64,000 bases of DNA from the NCBI GenBank assembly GCA_004554455.1, contig SFMG01000007.1, positions 1 through 64,000 of the forward strand, written 5' to 3'. This document shows positions 25,942 to 34,895 of the stretch, piece after piece (the first letter of the stretch is position 1; the number at the start of each line of letters is the position of its first letter). The stretch is from Bacteroidales bacterium. Its GTDB lineage: Bacteria > Bacteroidota > Bacteroidia > Bacteroidales > UBA932. A program made the translations under genes and the position numbers. Below the pieces are notes generated by a model. The model had not been told where the DNA came from and did not search any database. It saw only the letters and a list, made by a program, of their open reading frames with translations.

Positions 25942-26913
25942 ATGAAAAACAAATTGATATATGCCCTCGCGGCGACCCTGCTGATCTCCTGTGGCGGACC
26001 GGCCGTTACGCAGCTGCCGCAGAGGTCTTTCCCAAAGGTTAAGCTGCCCAGTCTGATACAGGACTCCGCCCAGGCCGCCGAGTACCTGGCCCTGCACTGG
26101 TGGGATCCCCTTACCGATACCACGACCCTTTATCTCACCGATTCCACCCACATACTCGGAGTGGAGAATTCCTCCGTGGAGCAGGAGATGTCCAATTACA
26201 CGGCCATACTCTCGTCCATCAAGGCAGAGGAAATGCGCAAGGCCGTTTCCCACTTCTGCGCAAGGCTGGAGGCGCTGGAACTCCGTGACCCGGCAGACTC
26301 CGGCTACGAGCGCCTTTCCGCCCTCTTTGAGCGCTATCTCTACGACCCGAATTCGCCTGTTCGCAACGAAGAAAGCTATCTGCCCTATTGCGAATATTTC
26401 TCCGCATCCGCACTGCTCGACGAGGCAAAAAGGGATATATATGCCCATCAGGCGGCAATGTGTTCGCTGAACCGCCTCGGAACGCCGGCCGCCGACTTCA
26501 GTTTCTGCGACAGACGCGGCCGCAGCTACAGTCTCCACGGCATAAAGGCCGACTGCACCCTGCTCTTCTTCAGCAATCCGGGCTGCAACGCCTGCAAGGA
26601 TATAATCGACAGGCTGAAGGAGATGCCCGGCATCGATGCCGCCATATCCGAAGGCCGCCTTGCCGTACTTAACATATATATAGACGAAGACCTCGCCGCC
26701 TGGCTGGAATATATGCCCATATACCCTGAAAACTGGTACAACGGCTACGACCCGAACCTCGTGATACGCAGCGACCATCTCTACGACGTGCGCGCCATTC
26801 CGTCCCTCTACCTGCTGGATTCGCAGAAAAGGGTGCTTATGAAGGATGCGCCGGAAGACAAGGTGCTCGAACAGATCTACAGGCGCCTCAGCGGAGAGGA
26901 TTTCAGCCTATGA
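25942..26913 (+). CDS. Thioredoxin-fold lipoprotein with DUF5106-like N-terminal region
   Basis: A 323-aa lipoprotein: signal MKNKLIYALAATLLISC with lipid Cys17. Residues about 40-170 are helical and resemble the DUF5106 region found in Bacteroidales. Residues about 180-320 are a TlpA/AhpC-like thioredoxin fold with the redox motif CNAC (Cys215-Cys218) after the strand CTLLFFSNPG, and RAIPSLYLLD as the conserved cis-proline strand. It probably acts as a periplasmic thiol-disulfide reductant. Its last 11 nt overlap the convergent transporter gene, so no terminator separates them. Confidence 0.82.
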   Translation: MKNKLIYALAATLLISCGGPAVTQLPQRSFPKVKLPSLIQDSAQAAEYLALHWWDPLTDTTTLYLTDSTHILGVENSSVEQEMSNYTAILSSIKAEEMRKAVSHFCARLEALELRDPADSGYERLSALFERYLYDPNSPVRNEESYLPYCEYFSASALLDEAKRDIYAHQAAMCSLNRLGTPAADFSFCDRRGRSYSLHGIKADCTLLFFSNPGCNACKDIIDRLKEMPGIDAAISEGRLAVLNIYIDEDLAAWLEYMPIYPENWYNGYDPNLVIRSDHLYDVRAIPSLYLLDSQKRVLMKDAPEDKVLEQIYRRLSGEDFSL

Positions 26914-28222
26914 GTCCGGACAGCGCGACGGCCAGCACTCCGGCGGGCGCAATGTAACGTATAAGCAGGTCGAGTACGGGGAAGAGCCGGTCAACGCCCC
27001 GGAGTTTCCCGGAGTTGCTCAGTTCCGAACGCAGTTCCGTCTTCTTCATCCCCCACGCGGCATAGAGTACGCAGATCAGTCCGGCCAGAGGCATAAGCAC
27101 GTTGGCCGTTGTCCAGTCGAGCATATCGAAGATATTCATACCCTTGAATGATATTCCTCCCAGGACGCCGAAGGAAAGGGAGCAGAGGGCTCCTACGGCA
27201 TAGCAGAAGAGGAAGACCGCAAGGCAGGCCCAGCTTCGGGAAATGCCGAATTTTTCCGTGAGCCAGGCCACGGGCACCTCGAAGAGGGAAATGGAGGAAC
27301 TGAGGGCGGCAAGGGTGACGGCCAGGAAGAAGAAGACTGACACCAGCCAGCCCATAGGCATTTGCGAGAAAACGGCGGGCAGGGTTTTGAAGATAAGTCC
27401 GGCTCCCACCACATCGGCCTCCGGATTGGCCATCACCTCGCCAGTCAGAGGGTCCTGGAAGAACATCCCGAAGGCGAAGAGGGCGGGGATGACCACGCAG
27501 GCGGAAATCAGGGCGAAGACCAGGTCGGCTACGGAGGTCTTGGCTGCAGTGGCAAGCAGATTCTCGTCCTTGCCTATGTAGGACCCGAAGGTCACCATTA
27601 TCCCCATACCTATGGACAGTGAGAAGAAGGCCTGTCCCAGCGCCTTCACGAAGGTTTCGGGTCCCACCTTGCTGAAGTCCGGCCGGAAGAGGAAGCGCAG
27701 TCCCTCTGAGGAGCCGTGTCCCATACAGCAGGAATAGACCGCCAGGGCGCACATTATCAGGAAGAGTGCCGGCATCATTATCTTGCTGAACTTCTCCAGT
27801 CCCGAGCGCACGCCCAGAAGCACGATCAGGGCGGTGGCTCCGAGGAAAATCGCCAGGCAGGCCAGAGGGTGGCCCGTGGAGGACACGAAACTGCCGAAAT
27901 CACTGTTTCCGAAGACCATATAGCGCAGGGTCCATCCGCCGATTACGCTATAGTAGGAAAGGGTGATGGTCGGGATGAGCACGAAGAGCAGATTCACCAG
28001 TCCGTGGAACTTCATATTGCCCTTATGCCTGCCCAGGGCAATCTCCGACAGGAGTACAGGCACGCTGACCAGCAGCATGCAGAGTATATATATCAATATG
28101 AAGGCGCCGCCTCCGTTTTCGGCTACCATATAGGGGAAGCGCCATATATTGCCCAGGCCGACTGCCGAGCCGGCGAGCACGAGCAGTGCGCCGAGTCCGC
28201 CGGAAAACTTTTCCTTTTTCAT
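26903..28222 (-). CDS. Sodium-dependent transporter, NSS/SLC6 family (first of a tandem pair)
   Basis: A 439-aa inner-membrane sodium symporter of the LeuT-fold neurotransmitter:sodium symporter family, usually amino-acid importers. The family signature GSAVGLGNIWRFPYM is near the N-terminus (about residues 17-31), followed by about 11-12 hydrophobic segments. GSYIGKDENLLATA and SSSISLFEVPVAWL are other conserved stretches. Its start overlaps the stop of the upstream paralogue by 4 nt, so it is the last gene of the long minus-strand operon. The substrate cannot be told from sequence. Confidence 0.93.
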   Translation of the reverse strand: MKKEKFSGGLGALLVLAGSAVGLGNIWRFPYMVAENGGGAFILIYILCMLLVSVPVLLSEIALGRHKGNMKFHGLVNLLFVLIPTITLSYYSVIGGWTLRYMVFGNSDFGSFVSSTGHPLACLAIFLGATALIVLLGVRSGLEKFSKIMMPALFLIMCALAVYSCCMGHGSSEGLRFLFRPDFSKVGPETFVKALGQAFFSLSIGMGIMVTFGSYIGKDENLLATAAKTSVADLVFALISACVVIPALFAFGMFFQDPLTGEVMANPEADVVGAGLIFKTLPAVFSQMPMGWLVSVFFFLAVTLAALSSSISLFEVPVAWLTEKFGISRSWACLAVFLFCYAVGALCSLSFGVLGGISFKGMNIFDMLDWTTANVLMPLAGLICVLYAAWGMKKTELRSELSNSGKLRGVDRLFPVLDLLIRYIAPAGVLAVALSGLIG

Positions 28223-29535
28223 AAGAGATTGAAGAATTGGGTCAGAAATACGCTCAGGACGCCTATAGGGGCTATGTATCTTATGAGCAGGTGAATGATG
28301 CGGCTGGAGAGCTTGCCGGTCTTGTGGAGGCCACGGCTGCTGAGTTCGTCGTGGAGCTCGTCAAAGCCCATTATCCAGCCCACAAAGACGGTGGCGGCTA
28401 TTCCTCCCAGAGGCATAAGCCAGTTGGCGCACAGGGCGTCCAGAGCATTCAGGACCTGACCTCTCAGGGTGCAGGCCGAGCCTATGGCAATGGCGACCAC
28501 GAAGACCAGGGCCACGGCCAGAGGTCTGGAGAGTTTCTTTTCCTCGGTCAGGTAGCTCACCGGCACTTCCATCTGGGATATTGAAGAGGTCAGGGCTGCC
28601 AGTATGAGTGAAAAGAAGAACACCGCCCCTATGAGCTTGCCCAGAGGCATTGCCGGGAAGACCTCCGGAAGTATATTGAACACCAGGCGGGAGTCGGTGT
28701 TGTTTGCCAGCACGTTAACCGGGTCAGCCTCAAGGGCGAATACGGCCGGTATGACGGCGCAGCCGGCGATGATGGCGAACAGCAGGTCGAAGAAGGCTAT
28801 CTCACCGGCAGTCTTGAACAGCTTGTCCTTGGGATTGACATAGGAGCCGTAAGTCATCAGCACACCCGAGCCTATGGACAGGGAGAAGAATGCCTGTCCC
28901 AGGGCTGCCAGACAGCTTTTGAAACCGAGCTTGCTGAAGTCCGGACGGAACATGAAATCCAGACCGTCGCGGGCTGTCCATCCCGAACCCGTTGCCGGCA
29001 GGGTAGCGGAGCGCAGGGCAATGAGCAGCACGATTATGAAAAGCAGCGGCATCATTATCTTGCTGAACTTCTCTATGCCTCCCTTCACTCCTCCGGCCAC
29101 CACAGCTGCGGTCAGCAGCAGGAAGATGAGGGTCCAGAGCAGCTGCATCCCGTTGCCGCCGTGCGCCGTTATGCCGCAGGCGCGCAGGAAATAGTCCACG
29201 GTGCTTCCGCCTATCACGCAGTAATACGAGAGAATGAGCGTCGGGATCAGTACATACATAAGGCCGAAGCCCCGTCCTGCGGCCTTGGCGGCGGGAGCGG
29301 AGGAGAGCTTGTCCAGCGCCCTGTATGCGTTGCAGCGGCTTCTGCGGCCAATGCTCAGTTCCGCCACCATTACAGGCAGGCAGATTATCAGCACGAAAAA
29401 TATATACAGAAGGATAAAGGCCGCACCGCCGTTGGTGGCGACCATATAGGGAAATCTCCAGATATTGCCGAGCCCTACGGCTGAGCCGGCAATGACTACA
29501 AGGGCTCCGAAGCGGCTGAATTTGTCTCTTTCCAT
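28219..29535 (-). CDS. Sodium-dependent transporter, NSS/SLC6 family (second of a tandem pair)
   Basis: A 438-aa paralogue of the adjacent transporter, with the same GSAVGLGNIWRFPYM signature and the same order of segments (GSYVNPKDKLFKTA, SSISQMEVPVSYL, RYIAPIGVL at the end). Sequences differ throughout, so the duplication is old. The 4-nt overlap with the next gene implies coupled translation, and the pair might form two systems with different substrates. A 39-nt gap separates it from folA upstream, without a terminator. Confidence 0.93.
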   Translation of the reverse strand: MERDKFSRFGALVVIAGSAVGLGNIWRFPYMVATNGGAAFILLYIFFVLIICLPVMVAELSIGRRSRCNAYRALDKLSSAPAAKAAGRGFGLMYVLIPTLILSYYCVIGGSTVDYFLRACGITAHGGNGMQLLWTLIFLLLTAAVVAGGVKGGIEKFSKIMMPLLFIIVLLIALRSATLPATGSGWTARDGLDFMFRPDFSKLGFKSCLAALGQAFFSLSIGSGVLMTYGSYVNPKDKLFKTAGEIAFFDLLFAIIAGCAVIPAVFALEADPVNVLANNTDSRLVFNILPEVFPAMPLGKLIGAVFFFSLILAALTSSISQMEVPVSYLTEEKKLSRPLAVALVFVVAIAIGSACTLRGQVLNALDALCANWLMPLGGIAATVFVGWIMGFDELHDELSSRGLHKTGKLSSRIIHLLIRYIAPIGVLSVFLTQFFNLL

Positions 29536-29574
29536 AAGTCCGTTTTATTTTGTGTTGGAGAGGGGGGTGGGGAG

Positions 29575-30063
29575 TCAGACTTTTCTCTTATATCTTTTGA
29601 AAATGTATTTCAGACCTTCTTCTTCGAATGTGTCCGAGCTCCATTCCTCTTCCCACAGTCCGGGGTCGATCTCCGGGAAGAAGGTGTCGGCATCGGGTAC
29701 GACGGTGTGCACCAGGGTGACATACAGCCGTTCCGCAAGGGGAAGGGCCTGTCTGTAAACCGTGCCCCCGCCCATCACGAAGCACTCGTCGGCTCCGGAC
29801 TGCCCGGCCAGGGCGAAGGCCTCTTCCAGGGAGGATGCCACTTTCAGGTCCTCCCGCTCCTCCATACTGCGGGAAATGACTATGTTCAGTCTGCCCGGCA
29901 GAGCCCTTCCGATGGATTCGAAGGTCTTGCGTCCCATTATCACCGGATGCCCCGTGGTGGTCTCGCGGAAGAACTTCATATCTCTGCGCAGATGCCACAT
30001 CAGGGCATTGTCCCGACCTATGGACATATCGTCCGCGACGGCAACTATTATGCTCCGTATCAT
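29575..30063 (-). CDS. folA: Dihydrofolate reductase
   Basis: NADPH-dependent reduction of dihydrofolate to tetrahydrofolate, regenerating the cofactor oxidised by ThyA. The 162-aa protein begins MIRSIIVAVADDMSIGRDNALMW, with catalytic acid and substrate contacts in the LMWHLRRDMKFFRETT segment, then GHPVIMGRKTFESIG (NADPH-binding) and CFVMGGGTVYRQALP. ATG 30063 is preferred over the frame start at 30093 because it overlaps the thyA stop by 4 nt and gives the normal N-terminus. The thyA-folA pair forms a functional unit. Confidence 0.96.
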   Translation of the reverse strand: MIRSIIVAVADDMSIGRDNALMWHLRRDMKFFRETTTGHPVIMGRKTFESIGRALPGRLNIVISRSMEEREDLKVASSLEEAFALAGQSGADECFVMGGGTVYRQALPLAERLYVTLVHTVVPDADTFFPEIDPGLWEEEWSSDTFEEEGLKYIFKRYKRKV

Positions 30064-30857
30064 ATAGCGACAGGGGCTTTGATTGCCGGCCACGGGTCGT
30101 ATCCCTCCAGGGTGAAATCTTCAGCCCTGAAAGAGAATATGTCCTTGACATCGGGGTTTATATGCATCTTCGGCAGGGTTCGCGGCTCGCGGCTGAGCTG
30201 CAGTTGGGCCTGCTCGAAATGGTTCAGATAGAGATGGGTGTCTCCGGTCGTGTGAATGAAACTTCCCGGTTCCAGACCGCATACCTGGGCCATCATCATT
30301 GTCAGCAGGGCGTATGAGGCAATGTTGAAGGGCACTCCCAGGAACACGTCCGCCGAGCGCTGGTAGAGCTGGCAGCTGAGCTTTCCGTCAGCCACATAGA
30401 ACTGGAAAAGGCAGTGGCAGGGCGGCAGGGCCATATCGTCTATCTGGGCCACGTTCCAGGCGTTCACCAGTATGCGGCGCGAATCGGGGTGATTGCGTAT
30501 CAGGTCCACGGCCTGGGCAATCTGGTCAATATGTCCTCCCTTGTAATCGTCCCATGCCCTCCACTGGTGGCCATATACCGGTCCGAGCTCGCCGCTCTCG
30601 TCGTCACCCCAGCCATCCCAGATGTGCACACCCTTCTCCTGGAGGTGTTTCTTGTTTGTGTCGCCTGCCAGGAACCACAGCAGTTCCTCTATTATGCCGC
30701 GGGTGAAGACCTTCTTGGTTGTGAGCAGGGGGAAGCCCTCGGACAGGTCGAAACGCATCTGGTGTCCGAAGATGCTCTTGGTGCCCACTCCGGTGCGGTC
30801 CGTCTTCACCGTGCCGTGCTCGTATATTTCCCTTAGCAGGTCGAGATATTGCTTCAT
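30060..30857 (-). CDS. thyA: Thymidylate synthase
   Basis: Converts dUMP to dTMP using methylene-tetrahydrofolate. The catalytic cysteine is Cys147 in LPPCHCLFQFYV; RTGVGTKSIFG near the N-terminus and QRSADVFLGVPFNIASYA carry dUMP contacts. The 265-aa length equals the classic ThyA. It overlaps galM upstream and folA downstream by 4 nt each. No flavin-dependent ThyX is in view. Confidence 0.97.
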   Translation of the reverse strand: MKQYLDLLREIYEHGTVKTDRTGVGTKSIFGHQMRFDLSEGFPLLTTKKVFTRGIIEELLWFLAGDTNKKHLQEKGVHIWDGWGDDESGELGPVYGHQWRAWDDYKGGHIDQIAQAVDLIRNHPDSRRILVNAWNVAQIDDMALPPCHCLFQFYVADGKLSCQLYQRSADVFLGVPFNIASYALLTMMMAQVCGLEPGSFIHTTGDTHLYLNHFEQAQLQLSREPRTLPKMHINPDVKDIFSFRAEDFTLEGYDPWPAIKAPVAI

Positions 30858-31900
30858 AAGGTCTTGAATGCAAATATGATAGCTTCCTGATAAACTTCTC
30901 CCGGGCGCAGGGTGACGCTCGGATATCCTTCCTTGTTAGGGCTGTCCGGGAAGTGCTGGCATTCAATGGCCACTCCGTCATAATCCTCATAGCTGCGTCC
31001 GCACTTGCCCACAGGGCAGCCGGCGAGCCAGTTTCCGGTGTAGATCTGCACTCCCGGCTGGGTGGTCACCACCTCGAGCACGCGTCCGGACTTCTCGCTG
31101 CTGAGCACTGCCGCGGTCTGGAGCTGACCCTCCTCCCAGTTCTCGATTACATAGCAGTTGTCGTAACCCTTGCCGTAGTTCAGGGCAGGGAAGTCTGCCT
31201 TGATGTCCTGTCCGAGAGTCTTCTCCGTACTGAAATCCATAGGCGTACCCTTGACCATCTCGCTGTCTCCCAGAGGCACGAGACTCTCGTCGGTCGGCAG
31301 GTACTGGACAGCGTTCAGCCACAGCTTGTGTCCCAGCACACTGCCGCTTCCCTCGCCATCGAGGTTGAAGTAGGCGTGGTTGGTCAGGTTGATGATTGTA
31401 GGGGCGTCACACTCGGCCGTGAGGGTGAGACGGAGCTCGTTCTCCTCGCTCCATTCATATCTTGCAACGGCCTTCAGATTGCCAGGATAGCCCATTTCAC
31501 CATCCTCTGCGACATAGAGGAATTCCACTGCCCCGTCGTTCACACGGCTTTCCCAAACCTTGTTCTGGAAGCCCTCGGGACCTCCGTGCAGGTGGTTCGG
31601 CCCGTTGTTCACAGGCAGTTCGTATTCCTTTCCGTCAAGGACAAAACGTCCCTTTGCTATGCGGTTGGCAAAGCGTCCCGGGATCTTGCCTGCGCACGGT
31701 CCGTCGGCGAAGTAGTCCAAAGGATTGCTGTAGCCGAGTACCACGTCGTCCAGTTTCCCGTCCCTGTCCGGAACCTTTACGGACACTATTCCCGCACCCA
31801 TGGAAGAGAGCTGTACGGATGCGCCCTTGGCATTGGTGAGAGTGTAGCGGATTATGTCTTTGCCGCAAGGGGTCTTGCCCCAGATTTCTGAGCTTATCAT
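30854..31900 (-). CDS. galM: Galactose mutarotase (aldose 1-epimerase)
   Basis: Interconverts alpha and beta anomers of galactose, feeding galactokinase (galK at 19.2 kb). A 348-aa protein with the family's active-site regions: GRFANRI and GPNHLHGG (substrate contacts), NLTNHAYFNLDG (catalytic His) and GVAIECQHFPDSPN (catalytic Glu). No signal peptide, so cytoplasmic. It lies inside the operon, 2 nt after the unknown 144-aa gene and overlapping thyA by 4 nt, an unusual place for a sugar gene. Confidence 0.94.
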   Translation of the reverse strand: MISSEIWGKTPCGKDIIRYTLTNAKGASVQLSSMGAGIVSVKVPDRDGKLDDVVLGYSNPLDYFADGPCAGKIPGRFANRIAKGRFVLDGKEYELPVNNGPNHLHGGPEGFQNKVWESRVNDGAVEFLYVAEDGEMGYPGNLKAVARYEWSEENELRLTLTAECDAPTIINLTNHAYFNLDGEGSGSVLGHKLWLNAVQYLPTDESLVPLGDSEMVKGTPMDFSTEKTLGQDIKADFPALNYGKGYDNCYVIENWEEGQLQTAAVLSSEKSGRVLEVVTTQPGVQIYTGNWLAGCPVGKCGRSYEDYDGVAIECQHFPDSPNKEGYPSVTLRPGEVYQEAIIFAFKTL

Positions 31901-31902
31901 AA

Positions 31903-32337
31903 CTATTCTGCGCTTATGCTGAGGTTTTCATCGACATAGCTCATCAGCTCGTCGAGTTTTTCTTCGTTCCTTTCTCCGAGTATCACGATTGCGAGCACTC
32001 CCGGGTTGATTTCCACACAGATCACGATTACCGGATGCTGATGGTCGTCCTCGCAGTCATAGTACCACGCGGTCTGTCCGCAGAACGGCAACTCGTGCAC
32101 CGGGTCCTCCCCATCTTCGAGTCCCAGGGCGGCGTCATAGTTGTTAAGGCACTCTGTGCGCGGGTCGGAGCCGTTGATGTCGCCCGCATAGATTTCAATG
32201 GTGCCCGGAGTCTTCTTTGGGTCCAGTCCGTTGGCGTAGAAGCAGCTGACGGCGTCCCCGTCCTCGGTTGTGGTGATTTCGGTTTCGATTTCCCAATCCC
32301 TGTTCAGGGGGAGATTGATTTTGTATGCCATATTCAT
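31903..32337 (-). CDS. Small acidic protein of unknown function
   Basis: A 144-aa acidic cytoplasmic-looking protein without signal peptide or membrane segment. It has a mixed strand/helix pattern: INLPLNRDWEIETEI, a central acidic Cys-containing loop (WYYDCEDDHQ), a hydrophobic strand pair HPVIVICVEINPGVLAIVIL, and a C-terminal helix EEKLDELMSYVDENL. No family is recognised. The start at 32337 (MNMAY) gives a 4-nt overlap with the yfhO stop; MAY at 32331 is the alternative. Tight packing with yfhO and galM suggests co-expression only. Confidence 0.6.
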   Translation of the reverse strand: MNMAYKINLPLNRDWEIETEITTTEDGDAVSCFYANGLDPKKTPGTIEIYAGDINGSDPRTECLNNYDAALGLEDGEDPVHELPFCGQTAWYYDCEDDHQHPVIVICVEINPGVLAIVILGERNEEKLDELMSYVDENLSISAE

Positions 32338-34895
32338 TTGCGTTTTGTTTCCTTCGGTTTGCCTGCAAGCATTCCCGCTGCGGCCACAATAGCCAGCAGA
32401 TAGAGCAGAATCGAGCTGGCCAGGGATATGTCGCGTCCTATGCGGTAGTCGTCAGGTTCGTAGCGCATCACTATCTCGCCCTCTCCAGCAGGCAGTACGG
32501 CTGCCCTCAGTACCCAGTCGGCGCGTATGATTTCCAGCGGCTCGCCGTTCAGGCTTGCTTTCCATCCGGGGTGCCATATTTCGCTGAACACAGCCAGTCT
32601 TTCCTCTGTGCAGGCATAGCTGTAATGCAGTTCGTTCGCCTTGTATGAAGTCAGGCGTATGTCGTCCATATCCGCAAATATGCCGCCTTCCGCTCCGTGC
32701 CTCAGTCTCTCCATACGCGCGGATTCCATATCCTCCGTCCTCACCACGGCAGCCGATCCGGGGTCGCAGCTGCCCAGAAGGGCTATCTCCTCATCGGCCG
32801 AGGCGGCCGGCACCACTTCGTCCACGAACCAGCAGTTGCCCAGGGCAGAGGCATTCACCACAGGCGGATAGTCAGAACCGAGAATTACATATCTGGTGTT
32901 CAGCATATTGAGAACAGGCGTGGACGGGAAATTCTCCTCGACGCCGCTTATCGTGCCCTCGGCATTTACCACGGAAATCACGCTGTTCATTTCCTTTAGC
33001 AGATAGCGGTCTATCAGGTCCTGGTAGCGCTGCAGCTTGGCCGGGCTGTAACCGCCTATGCTCTTGTGCCAGTAGGAAGGATGCGAGTCGTTGAAGGTGT
33101 TCACGCTCAGGTCCAGCACCCTGTAGTCCGGGTCTTCATCCTGAAGGATCATACGGTCCACGGGACGGGCCTCGAACTGGTCGCGGAACTCCTTCTTGCT
33201 CACGAAATGAGCGGAGTTGAGGTAGCGTCTGTCCACGCCGACGAGGTCTATCAGCACCAGCACGGCCATCATCACTGCCATGATGCTGCCCGTGGACGCT
33301 TTTGAGGAATCCCTCTTCCACCCTGACATCAGCCACAGCGCGGCAGTAGCCAGCAGCACCAGCCCTATGGACCGGATGGTGTCGGCCCGCAGCAGCGCCA
33401 TCCTGTCCTCACGCAGAGCCTTGGCCAGGAATTCGGGATCCGCGGCGCCGGCAAAGGAGCCCAGCAGGCGCTGCAGCAGGAAGAGCAGGGCGAATATGCC
33501 CATAGTCACTCCTCCGGCGACAAGCAGCTTCCTGCGAACTTCCTTCAGAGGCATATCCCCTCGGCAGAGCTTGTCGAGGGCGAGGAAGCCCAGCAGAGGC
33601 AGGGTGTATTGGAGCACTATCAGGGCCATAGACACGGTCCTGAACTTGTTGTACATAGGCAACAGATTGAAACAGAGCTTGGTGAAGCCCATAAAGTGGC
33701 TGCCCCAGGCGAGCAGGAGCGCGAAGATGCTGGCTGCGATGAGCCACCACTTCTCTTTCCCGCTGCAGAGCAGACAGCCCAGCAGAAAGAGGAAGAAGCT
33801 CAGGGCTCCTATGTACATAGGTCCCGCGGTGAAAGGCTGAGGTCCCCAATAGGTAGGCATTCCCTCCAGCACCTGGTCCAGCTGCCTTCCCTTGTAGCCG
33901 TATTTCTGAAGTTCGCGTGAACTTGCGGAATCCTTGCCCAGTTCACTTGCCGAAGCACCTCCGTTGTAATCCGGGATGACAAGGTTCGGGGTCTCCTCTA
34001 TGCCGTACGACCAGGCCGTCGCATAATCCAACTCCAGTCCCTTGGAGCCTGCGCTGCCGTCTTCCCGGCTCAGCTCCGAGCCGCCGCGCATCGTATATTT
34101 CGCATAGTTCCAGGTCGGCAGCAGCTTGTTCGCGTTCGTCGCTATGCCTGCGCAGCCTATCACCAGCAGCAGGGCCGATGCGGCGAAAAAGCGTCCCAGC
34201 CCCCTGCGTCTCTCCCTCTTGCAGAGCAGGTATATGAGTTCCCCGGCCGCATATATGAATACGGTGGCGGCGAGGTACCAGGTAATCTGCGGGTGATTCG
34301 CCTTGATCTGGAAGCTCAGCGCGAAAGCGAAGAGCACGGCTCCCAGCGAGACGTAAGGCAGCCAGTCGCGCAGCTTTCCCTCCTTTTCTGCCGATCTGTA
34401 GGTATATATCAAGGCCGCCAGCACCCACGGGAAAAAGGCGATTGCCTGCATCTTGGTGTTGTGTCCCACCTGTATTATCTGCATGTTGTAGGAGCAGAAC
34501 GCCATTGCGATGGCACCGGCCACGGCCACCGCCTTCCCGCATCCGGCCGCGAGCAGCAGGAACAGCGAGCCCAGCAGGGCTATGAAAATATATGTTGCCG
34601 GCCTGCGTCCCAGCAGCAGGAACCTGTAGAGCGGATTGGTCAGGTCGCCGTCGAAATCGTCATACATCGTAACGCTCGGCATGCCGCCGAACATCGAATT
34701 GGTCCAGAGCGTAGGGTCGTCCGGATTCGCCTTGTTGTGCTCTACGATCTCGTGCGTCATTCCGGTCCATCCGGATATGTCGGACTGGTTCACAATCTTG
34801 CCTTCCAGCACCGGGTACATGTAAGCATAGGAAAGTGCCAGAAAAAGCAGCACTATCCCGGCCCAAGAGAGGATTTTCTTGATTCTATCGTTCAT
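32334..34895 (-). CDS. YfhO-family polytopic membrane protein
   Basis: An 853-aa membrane protein with about 13-14 hydrophobic segments, resembling bacterial YfhO proteins, proposed to act in glycosylation or transfer of sugars to lipid or polymer carriers outside the membrane. The N-terminal segment (about residues 8-25) is followed by a conserved extracytoplasmic stretch (SDISGWTGMTHEIVEHNKAN, SMFGGMPSVTMYDDF). The C-terminal third is a soluble strand-rich domain before one last membrane segment. Start ATG 34895 is used because the longer frame enters the GT gene deeply; even so 11 nt overlap. Pairing with a glycosyltransferase fits a role in surface glycan assembly. Confidence 0.85.
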   Translation of the reverse strand: MNDRIKKILSWAGIVLLFLALSYAYMYPVLEGKIVNQSDISGWTGMTHEIVEHNKANPDDPTLWTNSMFGGMPSVTMYDDFDGDLTNPLYRFLLLGRRPATYIFIALLGSLFLLLAAGCGKAVAVAGAIAMAFCSYNMQIIQVGHNTKMQAIAFFPWVLAALIYTYRSAEKEGKLRDWLPYVSLGAVLFAFALSFQIKANHPQITWYLAATVFIYAAGELIYLLCKRERRRGLGRFFAASALLLVIGCAGIATNANKLLPTWNYAKYTMRGGSELSREDGSAGSKGLELDYATAWSYGIEETPNLVIPDYNGGASASELGKDSASSRELQKYGYKGRQLDQVLEGMPTYWGPQPFTAGPMYIGALSFFLFLLGCLLCSGKEKWWLIAASIFALLLAWGSHFMGFTKLCFNLLPMYNKFRTVSMALIVLQYTLPLLGFLALDKLCRGDMPLKEVRRKLLVAGGVTMGIFALLFLLQRLLGSFAGAADPEFLAKALREDRMALLRADTIRSIGLVLLATAALWLMSGWKRDSSKASTGSIMAVMMAVLVLIDLVGVDRRYLNSAHFVSKKEFRDQFEARPVDRMILQDEDPDYRVLDLSVNTFNDSHPSYWHKSIGGYSPAKLQRYQDLIDRYLLKEMNSVISVVNAEGTISGVEENFPSTPVLNMLNTRYVILGSDYPPVVNASALGNCWFVDEVVPAASADEEIALLGSCDPGSAAVVRTEDMESARMERLRHGAEGGIFADMDDIRLTSYKANELHYSYACTEERLAVFSEIWHPGWKASLNGEPLEIIRADWVLRAAVLPAGEGEIVMRYEPDDYRIGRDISLASSILLYLLAIVAAAGMLAGKPKETKRK

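Noticed and set aside
25890..26123. Upstream extension of the HExxH outer-membrane protein gene
   Set aside because: It would place sequence before a clear signal peptide and run through divergent promoter elements.
28219..29535. Tandem transporters as one gene split by a frameshift
   Set aside because: Each copy has a full N-terminal signature and a full set of membrane segments, so they are paralogues.
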